The notes under the pieces are model-generated. The model searched no databases, was not told the DNA's origin, and saw only the letters and a program-made list of their open reading frames with translations. The translations under genes and the position numbers were made by a program. Below are positions 56,851-64,000 of a stretch of DNA of 64,000 nucleotides, one piece after another. This stretch comes from Oscillospiraceae bacterium. GTDB taxonomy: Bacteria; Bacillota; Clostridia; UBA1212. The stretch is taken from assembly GCA_015069195.1 (NCBI GenBank), contig SVJA01000008.1, forward strand, positions 44,997-108,996, given 5' to 3'. The stretch's first letter is position 1; the number at the start of each line of letters is the position of its first letter.

Positions 56851-58803
56851 CTAGGAGATAATCTCTCCTTCTTTCACAAATTCCGGTTTCAGAACGAATA
56901 TATCGTTTACTGTTACTCCCCTAGTTTTTTCAACATCAATCTCGTTTCCATCCGCATCTTTTATAACGGTATCCGAGAACGTTGATTTATCAGAAATAAT
57001 TGCATATTCATCATCTTTTGCCAATATGTTGACATACGCATAAACTACATAATCAGAACGCACAAGTGTCAATCTTGCGGTTGTTCCTGTCGAATCAAAC
57101 TCCGTAAGACTGCTGAGGGGAATCTTCATGCCTTCGTATTGACCGGTTATCATATCGGCGTCAACAGTTCTTTCGCCGAGCGACGATACCAATGACTTTG
57201 AAGTTTTTCCCACAATCAATGTCTTACCTGCTGAATACGACACCGACACAACATCTACTTCTGAACTGAATATTCTGTCCTTTGATTTCACGGAAAGAAG
57301 TCTGTCCGTCTGTACCGTAACATTTCCGTCCGCTACTGCAGCTACATAATAATCATTTGATGTTATTACCTTTGCCACAGGATCACCTGCTGCAACCTGG
57401 CTGTTGAGAAGATTTTTCAATTTTCCGTTCGCGCTTACAGACGATACATTTACAGATCCGGTTTCGGGATCTGCGGAAAGCGATTTGCACATTTCGGTGA
57501 AAGATGATTCGTTACCATCTATATTAAACGACACAATACCCGCACTTTCCGTTACCACAGGCTGTGTATAAATGCTGATTCTCTGTTTTATCAGATCTCT
57601 CTCATTAAGCAACGATGTGAGATACGAACTCTCGCTCTGTGAGTTGTTTACCAATGCATTTCTTTTTACCGAAAGTGCATCTATCTGATTTTTTATATCA
57701 CTATACTCTTCCATATTACCGGAGCTGACAGCCTCTGCAAGTTTTCTGCTGAGGTTTTCAAGTTCTTTGTCTATGGCCTTTAAGTCAGCTGACATCACAT
57801 CTGAAGTTGTGCTGTCAAGCTTCTGTATGGTTTTAATTTTTTCTTCAACATCGTTTAATTGCTCAATCAATGCAGTCTGTTCTTTAGTGGTTATGTACGC
57901 TATAATTGAGCCTGCCGACACCTTGTCTCCTTCGTTTACTGCAGGTACAAGTATTCCTGTTGCAGGAGATTTACAGACCGATTCCTCACGGATAAACGAA
58001 ACTTTGGCATCGGTCATAAATTCTATTGAACCGCGAGTTACATACGCCGTTCCGAACGGGTCATCATAATCGCATTTAGTCAACACAACCAAAAGCACGG
58101 CAAATATCAAAAATACAAAAATTGCCGCTCTTATAAGCTGTTCCGAGCGAATTTTTTTCGCCCTTTTTTTAGATATCGCACGTCTTATAGAGCTTCTCTC
58201 GTTTGCCTTTGCTACGATTTCGGCATCTGCTTTTTTCTTTTCACGCTTTTGATTTAATCTTTCTGCAGCAGCAGCTTTTCTTCTCGCCTTCGTCTCTTCT
58301 TTTGATGCGTCAAAATCATAATCCGATGAATTTTCTTCAGCAGAACTTACACCGTATAAACCCTTTTTTACATTTTTACGGTCTGACTGAAGCTTTTCAT
58401 TTTCAGGGCGGACAGTCGAACTTCTCTTTCGTGTATGAGTCTCGTCCCGTTTGCTCTCACTGTCTTCAAAGAGAGCAGAATATCGACTCTCTCTTACTGG
58501 TTCGGAAGAATCCGATGTATGAGTGCGCCTTGTCGCAGGAGTTTTTTTAAAACTTTTATACTCCGGAATATTGTCCTCACCGGAAGTTGTTCTGCTTCTT
58601 ATACCTGAATCATACGACGATGATGAATAATTTTTTCTGCTTTCATCAAAATCAGATGCTGGTCTTCCGACACGACGCATATTGTTCTCAGGATTTTCCC
58701 TTTCGTAAAAGCGGGTATTCTCCACTTTTCTCACGGTCTTTTTACCTGAATTGCGGTCATTACCGTATCTGTTATTACCGTTATTTCCGTTACCTGTGCT
58801 CAT
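56851..58803 (-). CDS. HlyD-like membrane fusion protein with a long disordered N terminus
   Basis: A 650-residue protein. Residues 1-220 are very polar, rich in Ser, Arg, Asn and Asp; one membrane segment (about 224-242, AAIFVFLIFAVLLVVLTKC) follows; the external part has a lipoyl/barrel start (VCKSPATGILVPAVNEGDKVSAGSIIAYIT), a coiled coil (about 310-410) and beta-barrel-like ends. This is the HlyD/adaptor layout, but no ABC or RND partner is near. Conserved position beside yggS and sepF suggests a link to division or envelope. Confidence 0.75.
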   Translation of the reverse strand: MSTGNGNNGNNRYGNDRNSGKKTVRKVENTRFYERENPENNMRRVGRPASDFDESRKNYSSSSYDSGIRSRTTSGEDNIPEYKSFKKTPATRRTHTSDSSEPVRESRYSALFEDSESKRDETHTRKRSSTVRPENEKLQSDRKNVKKGLYGVSSAEENSSDYDFDASKEETKARRKAAAAERLNQKREKKKADAEIVAKANERSSIRRAISKKRAKKIRSEQLIRAAIFVFLIFAVLLVVLTKCDYDDPFGTAYVTRGSIEFMTDAKVSFIREESVCKSPATGILVPAVNEGDKVSAGSIIAYITTKEQTALIEQLNDVEEKIKTIQKLDSTTSDVMSADLKAIDKELENLSRKLAEAVSSGNMEEYSDIKNQIDALSVKRNALVNNSQSESSYLTSLLNERDLIKQRISIYTQPVVTESAGIVSFNIDGNESSFTEMCKSLSADPETGSVNVSSVSANGKLKNLLNSQVAAGDPVAKVITSNDYYVAAVADGNVTVQTDRLLSVKSKDRIFSSEVDVVSVSYSAGKTLIVGKTSKSLVSSLGERTVDADMITGQYEGMKIPLSSLTEFDSTGTTARLTLVRSDYVVYAYVNILAKDDEYAIISDKSTFSDTVIKDADGNEIDVEKTRGVTVNDIFVLKPEFVKEGEIIS

Positions 58804-58852
58804 TTAAATTTTTCCTCCGAAAATTCAGAACAACACATAATCTGCCTTTAAA

Positions 58853-60130
58853 TCAATTCTTACGCAGATATTCACACGCCGCTGTCATTGCAGCCAGCTT
58901 TACATTTATATAAGTCAAACCGCCCTGCATATATGCAATATACGGGGGCGTCATCGGTCCGTCTGCGCTGAGTTCTATTGAAGAACCCTGAACGAACGCG
59001 CCGGCTGCCATAATCACTTTATCATCATAACCGGGCATATCCCAAGCCTCAGGAACAACATAAGAATCAACCGGAGCCGCAGCCTGCATTGCTTTACAAA
59101 ACAGCGACAAATTCTCGGGACTACCGAGTTTCAACGCCTGAACGATGTCGCTTCTCTTTTCTCTTGATGAGGGATTACACTCTACTCCTAATGATTCAAA
59201 CATTGCCGCGGTAAATACGGCGCCCTTCAGACTCTCAGCCACAATATGAGGAGCAAAATAGAATCCCTGCAAAATACTTCTGCAAGCACCCTGAGACGCA
59301 CCGACATGCTTTCCTATGCCGGGTGCGGTCATTCTTTCACCGCACATATCAACCAAATCTTTTCTGCCTGCTATATATCCACCGCTGAGAGCAAGTCCGC
59401 CACCCGGATTTTTTATAAGTGAACCTGCCATTATATCCACACCCATCTGTGTCGGCTCTTTTATATCAACAAATTCACCGTAGCAGTTATCTGTGAAAAT
59501 TATGACATCCTTACGTTTGGAACGCACTGCATCAACTACTTTAGCGATATTTTCAAGGCTCATCGCAGGTCTGTAACAATAACCTTTAGATCTTTGAATA
59601 AGAACAACCTTTGTCTTCTCATTTACCGCATCATAAATTCTTTCATAATCGGGAATTCCGTCCGGAAGTAAATCTACCTGCGAATAGTTAACGCCAAACT
59701 CTGCCAAAGAGCCGTTTCCCGGTCTTATACCGATAACCGTATCAAGTGTATCGTAAGGTTTTCCCGTAACTGCAAGTAACTCGTCACCGGGACGCAACAA
59801 ACCAAACAATGCCACTGTAAGGCAGTGGGTACCTGACACTATCTGACTTCTGACAAGTGAATCCTCCGCACCGAAAGCAGACGCATATACGCGATCAATC
59901 GCGTCACGACCTATATCATCATAACCGTAACCGGAACTGCCGGCAAAATGTCTGTCCGAAATACCCTCTTTTTGCATCGCAGAAAGAACCTTAAGCTGAT
60001 TAAAGTCACGAACGACTTCTATCTGCTTAAAGATATCCGAAAGTTCTTCTTCTTTTTTTCTGCTGAGATCAATGATGTCTTGTGAAATACTATATCTATC
60101 TGAAAAAAGATTTTCTAAAATACTATCCAT
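58853..60130 (-). CDS. Methionine gamma-lyase family PLP enzyme (YnbB/aluminium resistance type)
   Basis: A 425-residue fold-type I PLP enzyme. Seen: FAGSSGYGYDDIGRD, IVSGTHCLTVALFGLL, IFTDNCYGEFVD with the PLP-binding Asp, and the lysine in AGSLIKNPGGGLALSGGY. Proteins of this group are often named aluminium resistance protein; the real reaction is not settled, with cysteine or methionine lysis suggested. The ribosome site (AAAGGA) is 13 bases upstream, rather far. It follows its own promoter and leads into the HlyD-like gene. Confidence 0.9.
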   Translation of the reverse strand: MDSILENLFSDRYSISQDIIDLSRKKEEELSDIFKQIEVVRDFNQLKVLSAMQKEGISDRHFAGSSGYGYDDIGRDAIDRVYASAFGAEDSLVRSQIVSGTHCLTVALFGLLRPGDELLAVTGKPYDTLDTVIGIRPGNGSLAEFGVNYSQVDLLPDGIPDYERIYDAVNEKTKVVLIQRSKGYCYRPAMSLENIAKVVDAVRSKRKDVIIFTDNCYGEFVDIKEPTQMGVDIMAGSLIKNPGGGLALSGGYIAGRKDLVDMCGERMTAPGIGKHVGASQGACRSILQGFYFAPHIVAESLKGAVFTAAMFESLGVECNPSSREKRSDIVQALKLGSPENLSLFCKAMQAAAPVDSYVVPEAWDMPGYDDKVIMAAGAFVQGSSIELSADGPMTPPYIAYMQGGLTYINVKLAAMTAACEYLRKN

Positions 60131-60198
60131 AATAAATTTTTTATCCTTTGTCTTTAGTTAAAAACAGCGGCAACACAACCACTGTGTACATCTGTATA

Positions 60199-60227
60199 AT
60201 AATAATTCAATACGAGGAAAAAATCAA
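60199..60227 (-). promoter_or_regulatory. Promoter of the PLP enzyme/division cluster
   Basis: TTGATT (60227-60222), 17 bases, TATTAT (60204-60199) on the minus strand. Confidence 0.55.
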
Positions 60228-60310
60228 CGTAAAATACGGCACTAAACAGATAAATTTTGAATTTTTTCCAAGCATTGTAGTTTTCTTTTGTTGACCTCTC
60301 AACATTTTTC

Positions 60311-60339
60311 TTGAAATATGTTTAATTTTATGTTACATT
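60311..60339 (+). promoter_or_regulatory. Promoter of the second AMP-ligase
   Basis: TTGAAA (60311-60316), 17 bases, TACATT (60334-60339), about 48 bases before the start codon. Confidence 0.5.
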
Positions 60340-60386
60340 ATAGTGGTATACAATCTATTGTGGTTTATATTCACGGAGGTAATATT

Positions 60387-62153
60387 ATGATTGACTATTG
60401 TATTTCGTGTCTTGATCAGATGAAAAAAGAATATTCATACAAAAATATCTTCAGAATATTCTGCGGACACGGCGACAGAACAGCTATTCAGTTTACTCAC
60501 GAAAGCAAAATTAAGAAGATAACTTTTGCAGAGCATGAGTTCGTTGCAGAATACAATGCACGAAAAATAAAAAAATTGTTCGCAGGCAAAGAAAAAGGCT
60601 TCGTTATTCTTAAATTAGAAAACAAGGTCGAATGGTTCGGAATATTCTGGGGTATCATAATGGCAGGATACAAACCTTTCCTCGTTGACTACCGCCACAA
60701 CGACGATATTGTAAAATACTTTATCGGACAATCAAATGCAGTCGGTATCATTACTGCAAAAGGCGGCGATTTCGGCGAAGATATCGTTTCCATAAAGGCT
60801 GACGACATAATCACATGTGACAAAACAGAGATTTTCAAAGTCATCTCAGAGGCTGACAAGAGCGGCACTGTTGAGGATAGAATAAATTCATTTGATTGGG
60901 CTGACGAAGTTGCTCTCTGTACATCGGGTACAACAAGCACCGCAAAGACATACATATACAATGGTTACGCGATAGCAAACCAGGTGCTCAACGCTTACGA
61001 CGTTATCTCGGTAAATGAAGTCATATGTTCTGACCGCGAAATGAGAAACCTTGCATTCCTGCCGCTTAACCATATATTCGGGTTCATGGCAAATTACCTT
61101 TGGTACAGTTTCTTCTCGGCAGCACAGGTCGTTCCGGCAAACATTGCCCCTTCTACTCTTCTTACAACCTGCAGAGAACACAAAGTTACACACATGCTCG
61201 CAGTGCCGTTGCTCGTAAACAACATCGCAAAAGGTATCGAAAAGAATCTTGCAAAGCAGTCATCATTCAAAAGATTTATGTTTAAGACACTCTGCAACAT
61301 TTCCATTTCTGCCCAGAAGATAAATCCGATGTTCGGCATAAAACTCGCAAAGAAAATGTTCAAGGGATCTGTTCTTAATAGTTTAGCAGGCACAAGCCTC
61401 GAATGTATCATCTGCGGCGGCGGACACGTTCTCCCTGAAGCTATCCGTACAATCAACGCTATCGGCTATTACACTCTCTGCGGTTTCGGTATGACAGAAG
61501 TAGGTATCACTTCACTTGAAACAAACAAGAGCTTCAAGAGAAGAACAGCCGGCGGCGTAGGTATTCCGCTCAAATCTGTTAATTACAGAATCGTTCCTAT
61601 GTCAAGTGACGAAAACGCAAAGAAAAATGTCGGCGAGCTTCAGATCAGAGGAAAATCGTTACACAGCCATATGCTCAAAGACGGCGAATACATTCCGACC
61701 GCATACAATGAAGAAGGTTGGTTTGCTACCGGTGATATCGGCAGACTTGAAACAGACAGCCTATATATAGAAGGACGTCTCAAAGAAGTCATCATTAACG
61801 AATCCGGCGAAAATGTTTACCCCGACGAGCTCGAAGACCTGTTCATCAATCTCGAAGGTGTTTCAAACTTCACTATTCTCGGTATAAAGAAAGCCAAGAA
61901 CAGTAACTACGAAGATATTGTCTTGGTTTGCCAAACTTCTGAAAGTTTCGAAGATGCGGAATACATCAAACGACTTACAGCACAGATTGCCGCACAAAAT
62001 GCAAAACTTGCTGTTTACAAAAAACTTAATTATGTACTCCTCACAAATGAGCCGTTGCCTCTTTCAAACGGCATCAAAGTCAGACGTGTTGTAATAAAGA
62101 AGCAGGCTGAAAGCGGCGAAGGAAATTTCTTTAAAATTGAAAAATTAAAATAA
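60387..62153 (+). CDS. Divergent AMP-dependent ligase/synthetase
   Basis: A 588-residue adenylate-forming enzyme. P-loop TSGTTSTAK at 179-187 lacks the usual Gly-x-Pro; other motifs are CGFGMTEVG, WFATGDIGRLETDSLYIEGRLKEVI and a C-terminal NGIKVRR with the probable catalytic lysine. A 24-residue N-terminal helix and basic surface are unusual. The frame is open from 60318, but ATG 60387 has GGAGG 7 bases upstream. It is a single-gene unit with its own terminator. Substrate unknown; a fatty-acid or carrier-protein-linked role is as likely as CoA ligation. Confidence 0.82.
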   Translation: MIDYCISCLDQMKKEYSYKNIFRIFCGHGDRTAIQFTHESKIKKITFAEHEFVAEYNARKIKKLFAGKEKGFVILKLENKVEWFGIFWGIIMAGYKPFLVDYRHNDDIVKYFIGQSNAVGIITAKGGDFGEDIVSIKADDIITCDKTEIFKVISEADKSGTVEDRINSFDWADEVALCTSGTTSTAKTYIYNGYAIANQVLNAYDVISVNEVICSDREMRNLAFLPLNHIFGFMANYLWYSFFSAAQVVPANIAPSTLLTTCREHKVTHMLAVPLLVNNIAKGIEKNLAKQSSFKRFMFKTLCNISISAQKINPMFGIKLAKKMFKGSVLNSLAGTSLECIICGGGHVLPEAIRTINAIGYYTLCGFGMTEVGITSLETNKSFKRRTAGGVGIPLKSVNYRIVPMSSDENAKKNVGELQIRGKSLHSHMLKDGEYIPTAYNEEGWFATGDIGRLETDSLYIEGRLKEVIINESGENVYPDELEDLFINLEGVSNFTILGIKKAKNSNYEDIVLVCQTSESFEDAEYIKRLTAQIAAQNAKLAVYKKLNYVLLTNEPLPLSNGIKVRRVVIKKQAESGEGNFFKIEKLK

Positions 62154-62166
62154 ACCATAAACGGTT

Positions 62167-62206
62167 AACCGCGGCGAGTTACTTTAGCAACTTGCCGCGG
62201 TTTTTT
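62167..62206 (+). terminator. Terminator of the second AMP-ligase gene
   Basis: AACCGCGGCxAGTT and AACTxGCCGCGGTT flank 8 bases and end in TTTTTT, 14 bases after the stop. Confidence 0.93.
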
Positions 62207-62213
62207 ATATAAT

Positions 62214-62246
62214 AACACCCGGCAAGGCTAAGCCTTGCCGGGTGTT
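62214..62246. terminator. Perfect palindrome between convergent genes
   Basis: Sixteen-base arms AACACCCGGCAAGGCT and complement surround a single A. It lies 19 bases after the stop of the minus-strand gene and next to the terminator of the plus-strand gene, so it most likely ends the minus-strand transcript. Confidence 0.8.
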
Positions 62247-62265
62247 TCCATTTTAGTATTTTACA

Positions 62266-63612
62266 TCATAAATCAAAATAATTTACCCAATTATCAAAAG
62301 CTTTTCTTGCATACATAGTTCCGACGGTATCATTATCCGGATCCTTATAATCTATGTCGCTATCCAATTTGTGTGAACAGGCATCCACATAGTCCAAAAT
62401 TCTTGAAACAATTTTATTTACCCTTTCATCGTCGAACACATCAAAATCAATAATCCCATCAGCACTTTCATAATAAGATGTCACAAACTCACAACGATTT
62501 GCAATACGTTCTGTATCATCCTGATCAAAGTCTATATTCATTGCAAAAAGAGATATAGTCTCTTTGATAAATACTTCGTCCGTCGAAATCTTTTCGTTTA
62601 TTATCGGAAGATATCCGAAGTACACCGCCAGTTCAACATTTCTTTGCTGCTGCACAAGCCAATCTCCGAAATACGTCAATATACTCTTCTTGGTATCGTG
62701 CATTCTTTTTGTTACAAATGAAAGACCGTATTTTGTAACCGGAACGATTTTTCGCACTGATCCCTCAAACATCGGATATTCTGACAATTCGTAACCTTCC
62801 TTGGAATAAGAACCGATTGCAACAGGGGATTTTACTGTATCAATTTTATTAAAAAACTGTCTTTTTTCAGGTACAACTGAAATATATTTAAGCAAAAGTC
62901 CCTTTACGATATATCGCCATACCTTATAGAACGCATCATAGTTTGTCGATGAAGATTTCAGATCTCCTCCGAGTTGCATATATGATGTAACAAAAAATCT
63001 TTCCAGAGAGTTTATTGTTATAAACGGTTTTGCTCCGTCTGACTTTATCAGATGCTCTTCTACCTGAATTCTCGTATATACATCAGATGCTTTTAATAAA
63101 CCTTCCGTATTTTCAAGTACATCTTCCGGTAATTCGTCAAAGCTTTCAGTCTTTTGTGTATACTTTATCATACTTTTCACACGCTTTGTGTTTGTGTACA
63201 TCATATCAACAGACGCCATCACGGGAAACATTCTGAATTCAGGATCATCCTTTTCCGCCGACAGCACAAGTTTTCTGTCATAAAGTTTTTTGAGACTTTT
63301 CTCCGAAAGAAAAATCATATCCGGCACCTGAACCGTACTAAATGTATAAAATGAGTCTTCCAATCTTTCTATAAGCATATCCTCTGTTTCAAAGTTTACA
63401 CCTACTACCACGACGCCTGTACTCTTCGGCAGAGTCTGGTTGTACTCTTCTATCAACTTAGTTATAAGTTCAAACTGCTCAGAGCGAACGGAAAACCATA
63501 TGGTAGCCGACATATCGGTTATCCAAAGTGTTTTATTTTGTGTGTAACGCTGAATGATTACGAAGGTCACAATTATGCCTAAGAATATCAGCAAAAACAC
63601 CATCCAATACAT
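62266..63612 (-). CDS. Membrane-anchored solute-binding-like protein, no transporter nearby
   Basis: A 448-residue protein. One N-terminal membrane segment (about 3-22, no lipobox) anchors an external domain that resembles family 1 extracellular solute-binding proteins: FSVRSEQFELITKLIEEYNQ, VPDMIFLSEKSLKKLYDR, PVMASVDMMYTNTKRV. No permease or ATPase adjoins it, so a sensory or other role is possible. ATG 63612 has GGAGG 7 bases upstream, after the iorB terminator. The substrate is unknown. Confidence 0.65.
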   Translation of the reverse strand: MYWMVFLLIFLGIIVTFVIIQRYTQNKTLWITDMSATIWFSVRSEQFELITKLIEEYNQTLPKSTGVVVVGVNFETEDMLIERLEDSFYTFSTVQVPDMIFLSEKSLKKLYDRKLVLSAEKDDPEFRMFPVMASVDMMYTNTKRVKSMIKYTQKTESFDELPEDVLENTEGLLKASDVYTRIQVEEHLIKSDGAKPFITINSLERFFVTSYMQLGGDLKSSSTNYDAFYKVWRYIVKGLLLKYISVVPEKRQFFNKIDTVKSPVAIGSYSKEGYELSEYPMFEGSVRKIVPVTKYGLSFVTKRMHDTKKSILTYFGDWLVQQQRNVELAVYFGYLPIINEKISTDEVFIKETISLFAMNIDFDQDDTERIANRCEFVTSYYESADGIIDFDVFDDERVNKIVSRILDYVDACSHKLDSDIDYKDPDNDTVGTMYARKAFDNWVNYFDL

Positions 63613-63645
63613 TTTCCGACCTCCTTTTTTGTTAAAAGCAAAATA

Positions 63646-63675
63646 CCGGCACGCACATCAACTACAGCGTGCCGG
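63646..63675 (-). terminator. Terminator after the iorB gene
   Basis: CCGGCACGC and GCGTGCCGG flank 12 bases; TATTTTGCTTTT follows on the minus strand. Confidence 0.85.
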
Positions 63676-63684
63676 ATATATAAA

Positions 63685-64000
63685 TCAATTATTTAAAGCA
63701 AGACCTGCTTTGAAAGCCTTCTCGTTTATTTCATAGAACTTAGGCGGTACTATGGATTTAAGAGATTCCATCCATATGCTTTCGTCGACACCCTCTACCA
63801 TAGATGCCAGAACACCTGTCAAAACGATATTTACAGCCTTTTGTGAACCGCTGGCTTCTGCCGTTGCGAGCGCATCTACAGTAATTACCTCCGCACCGGT
63901 CTTTTTGAGTGCATAAATCGCATTATCCGGGTATACAGCCTTTCCGAGTATAACCGGCATAGAATTTATCTGCTGGATGCCTGTGATGATTTTGCCGCCT
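63685..64000 (-). CDS. iorB: Indolepyruvate:ferredoxin oxidoreductase beta subunit (partial)
   Basis: The C-terminal 105 codons of a gene that continues past the window edge; the open frame runs to 63999. The segment NSMPVILGKAVYPDNAIYALKK, VNIVLTGVLASMV and the ending IVPPKFYEINEKAFKAGL match the gamma/beta-type subunit of 2-oxoacid:ferredoxin oxidoreductases, best IorB. With IorA it would convert aryl-pyruvates to aryl-acetyl-CoA and reduced ferredoxin in amino-acid fermentation. iorA would be expected upstream, outside the window. Confidence 0.85.
   Translation of the reverse strand, partial: GGKIITGIQQINSMPVILGKAVYPDNAIYALKKTGAEVITVDALATAEASGSQKAVNIVLTGVLASMVEGVDESIWMESLKSIVPPKFYEINEKAFKAGLALNN

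Noticed and set aside
1..64000. CRISPR arrays, tRNA or rRNA genes, intact insertion sequences, prophage
   Set aside because: No regularly spaced repeats, cloverleaf sequences, rRNA stretches, transposase or phage genes were seen on either strand.

Overview
The window reads as chromosomal DNA of a low-GC, endospore-forming Gram-positive anaerobe, most likely a member of the Clostridia. The evidence is a spoIIAA-spoIIAB-sigF operon, spoVAC-AD-AE, a cotJABC coat operon, ypeB, whiA and sepF, a T-box leader, consensus sigma-A promoters, strong GGAGG ribosome binding sites and a partial indolepyruvate:ferredoxin oxidoreductase beta subunit. I cannot name the genus. Almost everything from 3.3 to 46 kb is transcribed on the minus strand.

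Layout, left to right. An acyl-CoA ligase (49-1683, minus) sits under a complete T-box leader whose best specifier reading is UAC (Tyr). Divergent from it is cotJABC (2131-3265). Then come a two-gene membrane glycosylation pair (3338-5802), an AEC transporter, ftsK and citrate synthase (5856-10890), rpoB-rpoC with their own promoter and terminator (11027-18775), and ybaK, holA, comEC, spoVAE, spoVAD, spoVAC, sigF, spoIIAB, spoIIAA (18878-26265). Next is a housekeeping and repair block: whiA, helD, argJ, a clpE-type ATPase, uvrA, uvrB, two PH-domain membrane proteins and an HEXXH membrane protein (26381-40600). After it come ypeB, copA with an HMA domain at each end, and a GH78-like glycosidase.

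From about 46.3 to 54.9 kb the region is more accessory: an Fe-S/FMN-reductase-like protein, a 20-codon remnant of an AbrB/SpoVT regulator, an HTH-Fic protein, an orphan 230-residue protein, a rhamnose/AI-2-type sugar ABC transporter (ATPase, two permeases, binding protein) and several long hairpins, two of which share a conserved core. The right end holds a division-related cluster (small membrane protein, sepF, yggS, an HlyD-like protein, a methionine gamma-lyase-like PLP enzyme), a divergent AMP-ligase on the plus strand, a membrane-anchored solute-binding-like protein without a transporter, and the partial iorB.

How the genes fit together: spoIIA controls sigma-F in the forespore, SpoVA proteins load dipicolinic acid, CotJ builds coat and YpeB acts in cortex degradation at germination. 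The GH78-like enzyme and the sugar transporter could together serve rhamnoside use, although other genes separate them. No rRNA, tRNA, CRISPR array, intact insertion sequence or prophage was seen. The most unusual items are the tyrosine-type T-box on a CoA ligase, the Asn at the E. coli His526 position of RpoB, the shared-core palindromes and the AbrB remnant.
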